This document shows, one piece after another, positions 24,796 through 31,989 of a stretch of 64,000 bases of DNA; position 1 is the first letter of the stretch; every line of letters starts with the position of its first letter. A program made the translations under genes and the position numbers. Source of the stretch: a virus; IMG/VR virus record IMGVR_UViG_3300035698_000655, positions 1 through 64,000 of that record; one strand, 5' to 3'. Below the pieces are notes generated by a model, which searched no databases, was not told the origin of the DNA, and saw nothing but the letters and a program-made list of their open reading frames with translations.

Positions 24796-24803
24796 TATTT
24801 ATA
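24796..24803 (-). promoter_or_regulatory. T4-type late promoter directly before start codon
   Basis: TATAAATA, CAAGT, ATG: the same geometry as at 18939. Heads the late block of nucleotidyltransferases, lysozyme, lipase and spanins. Confidence 0.7.
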
Positions 24804-25518
24804 ACAATTGTGAATACGAGAAGTTAATTTTTTCTTTTACTGTCCCAGAAAGATTATCAGGCATATTTTTTGGCATTGTTATTATCATTTTTTCATTGTC
24901 ATATGTTATTTTAGTCACTGAAGCATCAATCCATAAACTTCTTGCGCCTCTGACTAAAGAAAATCCTAAATGTTCTGTTACCTGTGATTTTTCTGTAACA
25001 GTAGACAATCGATCCATAAACTCACGATCACCAGAATGCCAGCCAGTAAATGATTCATCATATCCACCTGCTTCCCAAAATTTATATCTGTCAATTATGA
25101 ATACGTTTGGATGACTTGGCCAAGGAAAATATTCGAAAGACTTCGTAGCATACATGCAGAATTTATAAAGTTTTTCTGGATTGAAAGATACTCTTTTAAG
25201 AAATGCAATTACTTCAGGCGCAAACTGACAATCGATGTCAGAAAATAATATAAAGTCGCAGGAAGCAACTTTTGAAATGAGGTTTCTACACCCGTGACTA
25301 TTGAACCCCAAATCTTCATCTACTACATAAAGATGAAAATTTGGCAGTTCAAGGTCTTTTACGATGTCATATGCTGGATAGTTTTGAGAGCCGTCATCTA
25401 CTAGAATAATTTCTATTTGATGAGGATATTTATTCCAAAGCGATATTTGTTCAAGGAGCAGTTCAGGTTCATCGTAATAGGTATAACCTATTGTAAATCT
25501 ACAGTCCTTTGATTCCAT
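24799..25518 (-). CDS. Family 2 glycosyltransferase
   Basis: 239 aa. EIILVDDGSQNYP is the nucleotide-sugar binding strand, ILFSDIDCQFAPE contains the D-x-D metal site, and GGYDESFTGWHSGDREFMDR is the catalytic/acceptor region of GT-A enzymes. The substrate is unknown; likely targets are host surface glycans, phage glycoproteins or modified DNA. It overlaps the next gene upstream by 20 bases. Confidence 0.82.
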   Translation of the reverse strand: MESKDCRFTIGYTYYDEPELLLEQISLWNKYPHQIEIILVDDGSQNYPAYDIVKDLELPNFHLYVVDEDLGFNSHGCRNLISKVASCDFILFSDIDCQFAPEVIAFLKRVSFNPEKLYKFCMYATKSFEYFPWPSHPNVFIIDRYKFWEAGGYDESFTGWHSGDREFMDRLSTVTEKSQVTEHLGFSLVRGARSLWIDASVTKITYDNEKMIITMPKNMPDNLSGTVKEKINFSYSQLL

Positions 25519-25846
25519 CCATCGCTTCCGTTACATCAATCTTAGTCACATCTTCAGCAGGAAAGTCTATCGTGCCACCATTTTGTAGTTGAAAGTTTTC
25601 ACCGTGAGTTAGAGAATTGTTATCGTACAACTCAAAACCACCATAAATTTCTTTCACATCTACTTCTAGTTTGCCCTCAAGAATGTGTTGAAAATGTGTA
25701 ACCGCTTTGCCTACATCAGGCCACTTAGGTTCTTCATCAAAGCGTTCGATGATATATTCATTACCATCTACGCACCGCCACATCGGGACTTCCATGTTGC
25801 CAATATTTTTAAAGATTTTAGTGGATGCGACTAATTTCAACTTCAT
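25499..25846 (-). CDS. Hypothetical protein
   Basis: 115 aa, soluble, no family recognised. Text such as MEVPMWRCVDGNEYIIERF and THFQHILEGKLEVDVKEIYG suggests a small alpha/beta fold. Overlaps both neighbours (28 and 20 bases), so it is part of the glycosyltransferase operon. Confidence 0.5.
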   Translation of the reverse strand: MKLKLVASTKIFKNIGNMEVPMWRCVDGNEYIIERFDEEPKWPDVGKAVTHFQHILEGKLEVDVKEIYGGFELYDNNSLTHGENFQLQNGGTIDFPAEDVTKIDVTEAMDGIKGL

Positions 25847-26063
25847 TATAAAACTCCGGACATTGCTTAATTTCAGATAAGTTCACATTATATTTAGTCG
25901 CTAATTTTTGTGCCTTATCATTCCAAAAAGATTTGAAGCTAGGGTCTAATGCTCGTTGTCCTGCAACAACAACCTTAGCAATCTTTCGTTTTACATCATT
26001 ATCGTTCATATTAAACTCCCAATCTTCAAGATACAGTTCTAGTACTCTATTGTTTAGAGGCAT
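25818..26063 (-). CDS. Hypothetical protein
   Basis: 81 aa. MPLNNRVLELYLEDWEFNMN then a basic helical stretch and KCxE-like end. AAGGGAG lies 7 bases before the ATG, which supports the long start over the internal ATG. Overlaps the cytidylyltransferase gene by 17 bases. No domain recognised. Confidence 0.5.
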   Translation of the reverse strand: MPLNNRVLELYLEDWEFNMNDNDVKRKIAKVVVAGQRALDPSFKSFWNDKAQKLATKYNVNLSEIKQCPEFYNEVEISRIH

Positions 26064-26475
26064 AGATTCGCTCCCTTAGTTCAGTGGTAGAGAAGCTGTG
26101 TTCTCTTTTGTTGTAGAATATCTCAATATCTCGTTTTTCACAGATATCTTTGCCTGTAAAACTGACATTACGATATTCTTCTCCCACAAAACGAACATTG
26201 ATATTCAATGTAAGAAGAAGGTCTTCAAGGTCTTTTTCTGTTTGATAAACAACAATCTCATCAACATATTTTAGAGCATCAAGTTGGATAAATCTTTCAA
26301 CCAAAGATTGAATAGGTTTATTCTTACTTGTCGGTCTGTCAATAGTTGGATCAGTTTGTAGTCCACAGATAAGATAATCACAAGATTGTGCTGCTTCTTT
26401 CAACATTGTAACATGACCTGCATGTAATAGATCGAAAGTGGAGCAAGTAAATCCTGTCCATTTCATGTTATTCAT
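26047..26475 (-). CDS. Cytidylyltransferase-like protein (TagD/RfaE-like)
   Basis: 142 aa. TCSTFDLLHAGHVTMLKEA has the HxGH motif, and HSFSTTELRERIY the matching S/T-T-x-x-x-R motif of glycerol-3-phosphate cytidylyltransferase-like enzymes. FVGEEYRNVSFTGK corresponds to the phosphate-binding loop region. It activates a phosphorylated sugar or alcohol as CDP or ADP derivative. Start chosen at the ATGA overlap with the upstream stop. With the GT2 gene it suggests surface polysaccharide work. Confidence 0.75.
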   Translation of the reverse strand: MNNMKWTGFTCSTFDLLHAGHVTMLKEAAQSCDYLICGLQTDPTIDRPTSKNKPIQSLVERFIQLDALKYVDEIVVYQTEKDLEDLLLTLNINVRFVGEEYRNVSFTGKDICEKRDIEIFYNKREHSFSTTELRERIYASKQ

Positions 26476-27002
26476 GCAGCACACTCAAGCAAATCATTTT
26501 TCATTAATTCAATTCGTGTGTCGATGAAATCATACCAATCTTCATCTTCCCATACATCATAATCTTCTGTGTTTTCTTCGCCTAGAGCTAGACAACGCAT
26601 CTCAACCAGATCATCATAATATTCTTCGTCTGATTCTACATCTGAATCGTGAAACAATGCACACCCGACAAAATTGTAGCCTTCGTCAGTAAACTGACAA
26701 GTAAGCTGCACTTTAGGATCAAAATCTTCTAGATGAGATCCAAGTTCATCGAGAAAAGGTAATACAGCAGACCATGCTGAAGTAACAAGAGCATAGTCAT
26801 CGCCGAAATCTTCTAGATTAGCCCACTTTGCGCCGACTGTATCTATACCAACTTTTTTAGTTTCTGCCATCACAGGAAGAAATTCTGCGGCATAGAGAGA
26901 TTTGTATTCACTAGAATCAATCTGTTGAAAGATTCGCTCGAATTCTACCTTTGCTGCATCGTTGCCAATGACTTCAATATAATTATCAACATGATTTGCC
27001 AT
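26472..27002 (-). CDS. Api92-like ferredoxin-fold protein
   Basis: 176 aa. The opening MANHVDNYIEVIGNDAAKVE and later LVTSAWSAVLPFLDELGSHL match the small phage/plasmid family called DUF1281 or Api92-like (ferredoxin-like). The C-terminal third is acidic (DVWEDEDWYDFIDTRIELM). Function unknown. Preceded by a terminator, so it probably has its own promoter or is read from the HTH gene by leak-through. Confidence 0.55.
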   Translation of the reverse strand: MANHVDNYIEVIGNDAAKVEFERIFQQIDSSEYKSLYAAEFLPVMAETKKVGIDTVGAKWANLEDFGDDYALVTSAWSAVLPFLDELGSHLEDFDPKVQLTCQFTDEGYNFVGCALFHDSDVESDEEYYDDLVEMRCLALGEENTEDYDVWEDEDWYDFIDTRIELMKNDLLECAA

Positions 27003-27025
27003 AATACCCTCACACTTAACTAACT

Positions 27026-27056
27026 AAAAAAAGTGGGCAGTTTCACATCATGCCCA
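27026..27056 (-). terminator. Rho-independent terminator
   Basis: Minus strand: TGGGCA / TGCCCA stem with an 11-base loop, followed by seven Ts. Ends the transcript of the helix-turn-helix gene. Confidence 0.75.
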
Positions 27057-27067
27057 GGATATTTACA

Positions 27068-27355
27068 CTAGCTGAATACTGAAGAACCAGCAGCAGCGTA
27101 AGCAGCAGCAATCATTGCACGGCTAGGGCGACCTAGACGATATGCAGTCTTGCCAGACTTGTTTACATTAGCGTAAATAGGCTGTCCAGCTGCACGAAGT
27201 TCTGCAACACGAGCAGAGACAGTCTTTACACCGAACATTGAAGCTGCTTGAGCTGCTGTCAAAGTTTGGCCAGAGCGGAGGAAAGAAAGGATCTTCTCGT
27301 TCTGGTTCTTAACAGGTGCTGACTTAGCAGTTTTAGTTGTAGTAGTTGTAGCCAT
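27068..27355 (-). CDS. Winged-helix DNA-binding protein, early
   Basis: 95 aa from the internal ATG (AAGGTG upstream). After a Thr/Lys-rich head, KILSFLRSGQTLTAAQAASM, FGVKTVSARVAELRAAGQPI and YANVNKSGKTAYRLG form a clear winged helix-turn-helix with beta hairpin. The C-terminus is Ala-rich. It has its own consensus early promoter and its own terminator, so it is a monocistronic early regulator or a coating protein made in quantity. Confidence 0.75.
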   Translation of the reverse strand: MATTTTTKTAKSAPVKNQNEKILSFLRSGQTLTAAQAASMFGVKTVSARVAELRAAGQPIYANVNKSGKTAYRLGRPSRAMIAAAYAAAGSSVFS

Positions 27356-27445
27356 AATATAATCACCTTTGATTATTAACATTAAAATTAAACGACTTTG
27401 CGGTCGCTATTCAAGATCACTCTCAAATTCTTTGAGTGTCTAAAC

Positions 27446-27474
27446 ATTATACTCATTAGGAAGTACAATGTCAA
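27446..27474 (-). promoter_or_regulatory. Early sigma-70 promoter, perfect consensus
   Basis: TTGACA, 17-base spacer, TATAAT before the winged-helix gene. Overlaps the region just below the stop of the next gene. Confidence 0.85.
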
Positions 27475-27481
27475 GCACTAA

Positions 27482-27691
27482 TTAAAACTTTTCTATTTCT
27501 TTGGTTTCTAGGTTTTGCATCTCAAGTACGACATAAGATACTTTGTGGCTCTCAGTCACAGAACCTGCCCAAGTACATGCGTCATTCCAAGACATGAATC
27601 CCATCTTTTCGACAGTATGCATGCCTGCTTTCATGCCATCCAGATGATACTTAACCATCTCAACTTGACAAGGATATTTACTATACATCAT
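27482..27691 (-). CDS. Small hypothetical protein
   Basis: 69 aa: MMYSKYPCQVEMVKYHLDGM, TVEKMGFMSWNDACTWAGSV. AGGAG lies 7 bases before the ATGATG; overlaps the upstream gene by 11 bases. No family recognised; early by position. Confidence 0.5.
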   Translation of the reverse strand: MMYSKYPCQVEMVKYHLDGMKAGMHTVEKMGFMSWNDACTWAGSVTESHKVSYVVLEMQNLETKEIEKF

Positions 27692-27950
27692 CTACCATCT
27701 CCTGTATCCAACGCTTGGCAACTTCTTGCGTAGGCGCATACTGTAAGAATGAATCAAGATTTCTTTCCATCTCGACACGGTCACGGTGCAGCTCGTACTC
27801 GATCTCATCGCTCATGCGATCTGCCTCAGACCGAAGAGTTTCAATGCTCATCGCCTTCCAATCAAAAAAACGTGGACGAATGCCGTACAAACTCTTGTAC
27901 GAATCTGAAATGTAGCTGGCTAATTCGTCTCGCTCGGTAATGTTTATCAT
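27681..27950 (-). CDS. Small helical early protein
   Basis: 89 aa. Start MINITERDELASYISDSYKS chosen for GAGGG 9 bases upstream. Charged helices, then RWIQEMVDDV. Two consensus early promoters in tandem precede it, so it should be strongly expressed at the start of infection. Function unknown. Confidence 0.55.
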   Translation of the reverse strand: MINITERDELASYISDSYKSLYGIRPRFFDWKAMSIETLRSEADRMSDEIEYELHRDRVEMERNLDSFLQYAPTQEVAKRWIQEMVDDV

Positions 27951-27991
27951 AATATAAGCCCTCACAGCTTGTTTTCTCAGTTTATAAGTAC

Positions 27992-28020
27992 ATTATACAG
28001 ACTATTTGGGTAAATGTCAA
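27992..28020 (-). promoter_or_regulatory. Early sigma-70 promoter (proximal of tandem pair)
   Basis: TTGACA, 17 bases, TATAAT. A GTAAGTCATTGAT box lies 30 bases upstream of the -35. Confidence 0.85.
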
Positions 28021-28082
28021 GCTTTATTTTAACTTATTTGCCCTAGATAGATCAATGACTTACAACTCGATTTCATATAACT

Positions 28083-28111
28083 ATTATAGCTGGTTTGGTA
28101 CGAAGTGTCAA
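28083..28111 (-). promoter_or_regulatory. Early sigma-70 promoter (distal of tandem pair)
   Basis: TTGACA, 17 bases, TATAAT, with AATGC before the -35. A GTAAGTCATTGAT-like box lies 19 bases upstream of the -35. Confidence 0.85.
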
Positions 28112-28203
28112 GCATTAAATTATCAGTAATATCAATGACTTACAAATCGCACCAGACGCTCTGTGAGGCTCTCTGTGAGCTGGTATTTTTGTCTATAGTC
28201 TAG

Positions 28204-28908
28204 CTATATGATGACAAAAGAAGCGTAGCTGCCTCGAGGACGAACGATTTCCGCTGCAAAACCTTCAGTCGCTAAACGCTCTACTAACCAGTCAGGGTTG
28301 TATATTGTGAGCATATGAGTAGAATCATATTCAGCCTGAGCCAACGTGTTTTCAACAATGAAATTATTGTCAAACAAGGTAAAAGTAGACTTGCACTCGG
28401 CGATATTAGACCGGAAGTCCACACACGATCCGTATTCTTGGACTCTTCTCTGCCAAAACCAGTTTGTGAGGACTTTGTCTTCTGTAGATACAATACTGAG
28501 GGCGATCTTCCTTGGACTTAAAGTTTTCATCCACTGTATTGTCAGTAGCAAGTCTAGAAAATCGGAGTGACTGAAAACGCTGTACGAAAAAATGTAGTCA
28601 ACGCTTTCATTTCTTAAGGTAGGATAGTCGGCGTGGTAGTTGCCGTTGTGATTGTATGCCCAATTATATTTGTTGTACTTTAAAAATTCTGCTTTTGGAA
28701 AATCTTTCTTACCAATAGACAGTGCTTCGTTTTCCATATCAATGCAGGTATAGTTTTCTTCTTTTATAGCGCCTTCTGAGAAGTGTAGAAGATTTGCAGT
28801 ATTACCACCGTAGTCTAGTACTGTCGAATCTTCTACTTCACCAAACATATCCTTGAACATAGGATATCTGTTGTGTTGTTCTTCTCTCGGATATAAATTG
28901 TTATCCAT
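28204..28908 (-). CDS. Class I SAM-dependent methyltransferase
   Basis: 234 aa. TVLDYGGNTANLLHFSEGA is motif I (AdoMet-binding loop), YTCIDMENEALSIGK carries the acidic residue that holds the ribose, and SVDYIFSYSVFSHSDFLDLL is motif IV/post-motif. The substrate is not apparent: no DNA-methylase DPPY/NPPF motif is present, so a small molecule, sugar or protein is more likely. It lies beside surface-sugar genes and next to an EF-hand membrane protein. Confidence 0.8.
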   Translation of the reverse strand: MDNNLYPREEQHNRYPMFKDMFGEVEDSTVLDYGGNTANLLHFSEGAIKEENYTCIDMENEALSIGKKDFPKAEFLKYNKYNWAYNHNGNYHADYPTLRNESVDYIFSYSVFSHSDFLDLLLTIQWMKTLSPRKIALSIVSTEDKVLTNWFWQRRVQEYGSCVDFRSNIAECKSTFTLFDNNFIVENTLAQAEYDSTHMLTIYNPDWLVERLATEGFAAEIVRPRGSYASFVII

Positions 28909-28926
28909 AATATAACTCTAATCTCA

Positions 28927-29247
28927 TTATTTTTTAGTAAAAGCTTGCGCTCCGAAGAATGCTGCGACAATACCAGCAACAGCAACAAAATAAGTAGGTG
29001 CCATATCACCAAGTGTAGATTGTGCTTGATCTAACCCTGCGATTGATGCAACCACAACTGCAAAAGGATACAACAACATACCTCCAAGTGCAAACCAAGC
29101 CATCTTTCGTTGAGCATCTCGCATTGCATCTTGGTCTTCAAGCTCTTTACGCCTGAACTCCATGTACATCGCTTGTTCCTTTTCGCTTACTTTACCATCA
29201 CCGTTAGTGTCTGCGGGATGAAATTCTTTCTTAGTTTCTTCTGTCAT
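28927..29247 (-). CDS. Membrane protein with EF-hand
   Basis: 106 aa from the ATG with GGGAG 9 bases upstream. HPADTNGDGKVSEKEQAM is a canonical EF-hand calcium loop (DTNGDGKVSEKE). Two membrane segments follow (WFALGGMLLYPFAVVVASIA and APTYFVAVAGIVAAFFGA). Topology and late promoter (22 bases above) suggest a holin-like or virion membrane role with calcium sensing; this is inference. Seen in other marine phages. Confidence 0.65.
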   Translation of the reverse strand: MTEETKKEFHPADTNGDGKVSEKEQAMYMEFRRKELEDQDAMRDAQRKMAWFALGGMLLYPFAVVVASIAGLDQAQSTLGDMAPTYFVAVAGIVAAFFGAQAFTKK

Positions 29248-29268
29248 AGTGAGTACTCCCTTTCTCAC

Positions 29269-29276
29269 TATTTATA
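29269..29276 (-). promoter_or_regulatory. T4-type late promoter
   Basis: TATAAATA on the minus strand, 22 bases before the EF-hand membrane protein start. Confidence 0.7.
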
Positions 29277-29279
29277 GAA

Positions 29280-29714
29280 TTAAAATTTTATGCTACCATA
29301 ATCTTTTTCAACATTCAGATTCTTCCTGTCGAATACTGGAGTCTCATCATACTTTGACGCACCCGAATCTGTAAGTCCTGCTTGTGGGTCTTCTAAGTCA
29401 AAAAGTTTCATTCTAGCTCTATCTACGCCAATCATAAATCGTTTATTAGTTGTAGGATCAGCATAGCGATTCTTCAACTGCTTTACCATGATTACGCCTT
29501 GCTCTTCTAACTCTTCAGTATTTATCAACGCTATCATAATGTCTGCTGTAGCAGGAAGACCAAACGATTCTGAAGTATCTGTCAACTCAACATCAGAGTT
29601 TGAATTGTGTGTCAATATGTCATTAGCATAGAATAAATGATTTCCATTGACTTCTATATCAACAGCATCCCTTTCATCTAGTTCTTCAATCTTAACAATT
29701 TTTTCTAACAACAT
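29280..29714 (-). CDS. 41: DNA helicase gp41, C-terminal part, preceded by split intein C-half
   Basis: 144 aa. Residues 1-37 are the C-terminal half of an intein: MLLEKIVKIEELDERDAVDI, then EVNGNHLFYANDILTHN, closing with His-Asn and Ser+1. Residues 38-144 are the last part of a DnaB-type helicase (SNSDVELTDTSESFGLPATA, then MVKQLKNRYADPTTNKRFMI). The intein half is very like the C-half of the gp41-1 split intein described from ocean metagenomes. Start Met chosen for GGAG and AAGGA upstream and for agreement with that family. The protein must be joined to the product of 30470-31813 by trans-splicing to give a 463-residue helicase. Confidence 0.9.
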   Translation of the reverse strand: MLLEKIVKIEELDERDAVDIEVNGNHLFYANDILTHNSNSDVELTDTSESFGLPATADIMIALINTEELEEQGVIMVKQLKNRYADPTTNKRFMIGVDRARMKLFDLEDPQAGLTDSGASKYDETPVFDRKNLNVEKDYGSIKF

Positions 29715-30444
29715 GTCTTCCTTCTCCATAACCATAACTAATATACTCGTCCAAATCCCAAACGTCAATACTGATATTTTTTCTATCTTTAGTAACCCAA
29801 ACTGTTCCTTTACCCTCAACAAAACCACTAGGTATAGGGTCGGTTGACTTTATACTAATTCTTTTTTTGTCAATCACACTATGATAAAATTTTCTATCAC
29901 TTGATGATTCACTGATTTTCTTTCTTGTATTGTCGGAAATGGGCCCTCTATTCTTTGCAATCTCTGACAACTTCTTTTTTGTTTCCTCAGAATGTGAGTG
30001 CCCATAGTTTTCGTATAACCCCAATTTGTGCTTTTTACGCTTAGTTTCAGATATTTTTTTGCGGACTTCTTCAGGGGGACTAATACCCCTATTCCAAGCT
30101 TCATTACTATCCATGTTTTGTTTTGCTTTTTCAGGATTGCCCCAAAACTGGTATTCAACATCAAGTTTTTCGTTTTTAATGTTTAATCCAGTGTGTAAAG
30201 TATTCAATTTATCTATCCACTGTTGTTCTCTTTCTAATATTATGTCATTCTCACAAACTTCTAAAACTTCAATTTTGTGATTTAACGAACCATATTCTCG
30301 CAAAGACTTTGCAATTTTAGAAGAACTACCAATTTTTCTTCCATTACTAATATGTTCGTCTAATCTTTTGTCTATGTTATTTACAGTTTTTCCCACATAC
30401 TCAAGATTAGTTATTGTGTTGGTTATTTTATAGATATGTCCCAT
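29692..30444 (-). CDS. GIY-YIG homing endonuclease between the gp41 intein halves
   Basis: 250 aa. The N-terminal catalytic domain is MGHIYKITNTITNLEYVGKT (GIY-YIG variant HIY...YVG), with an Arg helix (NIDKRLDEHISNG) and catalytic Glu near LEREQQWIDKLN. NUMOD3-type modules follow (ISETKRKKHKLGLYENYGHS, KKLSEIAKNRGPISDNT) and a C-terminal VWVTKDRKNISIDVWDL. The gene lies exactly where an endonuclease domain would sit in a full intein, and its 3' end overlaps the C-half start by 23 bases. It has its own SD and late promoter. It probably cuts intein-less gp41 alleles. Confidence 0.88.
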   Translation of the reverse strand: MGHIYKITNTITNLEYVGKTVNNIDKRLDEHISNGRKIGSSSKIAKSLREYGSLNHKIEVLEVCENDIILEREQQWIDKLNTLHTGLNIKNEKLDVEYQFWGNPEKAKQNMDSNEAWNRGISPPEEVRKKISETKRKKHKLGLYENYGHSHSEETKKKLSEIAKNRGPISDNTRKKISESSSDRKFYHSVIDKKRISIKSTDPIPSGFVEGKGTVWVTKDRKNISIDVWDLDEYISYGYGEGRHVVRKNC

Positions 30445-30469
30445 ATCAAGTCTCCAGAGTGTCTATTAG

Positions 30470-31813
30470 TTAAACTTCACTTTTATTTATAAAAAGTTTG
30501 TCTTTCAGACACAAACCAGACTTAATATTCTTTTCTCCTTCTTCTGTTGGGAATAAGTGATCTGCTGAACACACAATTTCTTTACCACTTTCTGTAGTAA
30601 CACGATACATTTTTTTCTTTACGATAGGAAATATAGTCTTTACTGCATTCCAACCATTATTAGACAGTACCACATCACCGACAGCAATATCAGAAATATT
30701 CTTTGTACCAGACTGTGTGACAACCTTAGTTTCCAAATCTAAGCAGTACCCATTACGATTAGTCTGTGTAGCTGTGAATATGGGTAAGTTGAATTCACCT
30801 GCCAAACCTCGTAGCTCTTCTGCAATGCTTTTAATAATTGTGTACGAATTTGCAGATGAGCCAGCTTTGAATCTACTACTTGCACAAATATTTAGATAGT
30901 CAATAAAAATGATATCAGGAGAGAAGTCTTTCTTTAAAGTCAACTCGTTTAACAAAGACTTAAAATGTCCTGCATGGGCAGATGCTGTAGGATATTCTTT
31001 GATGATAAGACGACCTTGAATCTTAGAATTAATCTTGGCAATTCTGTCATCAAACATCTGTTTAGACAAGTCTTTCAACTGTCCAATAGGCAGATTCATT
31101 AAATTAGCATCGATTCGTTCAGCGATTCGCTCTTCTGACATTTCTAGTGTGATGTACAGAACATTTCTGCCCTGTGAGATATGACCTGCTGCCATGTGAC
31201 ACATGAACAGAGATTTACCAACACCCGTACCAGCAAGCGCAACATTCAACGTCTTATTTGACAGGCCACCTTCCGTAATTTTGTTGAACATATCCAAATC
31301 AAACGGCAACTTCTCTTCTAGTCTGTGATAGAACTCGTATCTATCTGAAGCATTGTCAATATAATCATGGCCGACAGTGTTATCAAAACCCACGGCGAGT
31401 GCTTCTGATAGAATACTGGGCAATGCATCTTTGCCCATGTCTTTATTTCTACCGTCAATGATTTGAATACCTTCCATAATTGCATTGAATAGTGCTTTAT
31501 CTTTACAAAACTTTTCAGTCTCATCTAGTAACCACTGTTGCTTGCTATCACCTTGCTCAATATCGTTTACGATCTCTTGAATCTCACTATACTGAGTTTC
31601 TGATACCGATTTATCATCAGTAGTAGAAATTATAATAGCTTGCTTTGACGGAGGTGCATTGTATTCATTTACATATTGATTAATCTTATTAAATATTACT
31701 CGTTCTGATGCATTCGAAAAATATTCTGGCTTTAGAAAAGGTATAACCTTTCGGAGATAATCTTCATTGTAACATAGACCAGCTAGAATAATTCTTTCAA
31801 TATTTTGTTGCAC
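30470..31813 (-). CDS. 41: DNA helicase gp41, N-terminal part, fused to split intein N-half
   Basis: 447 aa. Residues 1-356 are the replicative DnaB-like helicase: GLSNKTLNVALAGTGVGKSL is the Walker A region, DIIFIDYLNICASS is Walker B and the frame reaches the NRNGY junction. Residues 357-447 are the N-half of an intein: Cys 1 in CLDLETKVVTQSGT (block A) and SGKEIVCSADHLFPTEEG (block B). The intein lies in a conserved helicase motif near the DNA-binding loop. The frame ends with a normal stop 26 bases before the endonuclease gene. Trans-splicing with the downstream C-half would restore gp41. Confidence 0.92.
   Translation of the reverse strand: MQQNIERIILAGLCYNEDYLRKVIPFLKPEYFSNASERVIFNKINQYVNEYNAPPSKQAIIISTTDDKSVSETQYSEIQEIVNDIEQGDSKQQWLLDETEKFCKDKALFNAIMEGIQIIDGRNKDMGKDALPSILSEALAVGFDNTVGHDYIDNASDRYEFYHRLEEKLPFDLDMFNKITEGGLSNKTLNVALAGTGVGKSLFMCHMAAGHISQGRNVLYITLEMSEERIAERIDANLMNLPIGQLKDLSKQMFDDRIAKINSKIQGRLIIKEYPTASAHAGHFKSLLNELTLKKDFSPDIIFIDYLNICASSRFKAGSSANSYTIIKSIAEELRGLAGEFNLPIFTATQTNRNGYCLDLETKVVTQSGTKNISDIAVGDVVLSNNGWNAVKTIFPIVKKKMYRVTTESGKEIVCSADHLFPTEEGEKNIKSGLCLKDKLFINKSEV
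30484..30491 (-). promoter_or_regulatory. T4-type late promoter of the GIY-YIG gene
   Basis: TATAAATA on the minus strand, 39 bases before the endonuclease start, inside the last codons of the intein N-half. Confidence 0.7.
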
Positions 31814-31989
31814 TAAATATTTTCCTTGATAGTTTCTTTCACGAATTCTTCACGAATAGCTTCGACACATGTCTCACACAGATAAAGTTCTTCCTCATCT
31901 GTGTGAAAGCATACAGCGGTGTCAGATTCGTATATTGTAATTTGACATCGGTCACAAGCACCTTTAGTCTTCGATTGCTTCGTAGACAT
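31813..31989 (-). CDS. Small zinc-finger protein
   Basis: 58 aa from the ATG with GAGGA 8 bases upstream. CDRCQITIYE and LCETCVEAIR give a CxxC...CxxC zinc site. It overlaps the end of uvsX and the first base of gp41. Likely a nucleic-acid or protein adaptor in the replisome region; function unknown. Confidence 0.65.
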   Translation of the reverse strand: MSTKQSKTKGACDRCQITIYESDTAVCFHTDEEELYLCETCVEAIREEFVKETIKENI

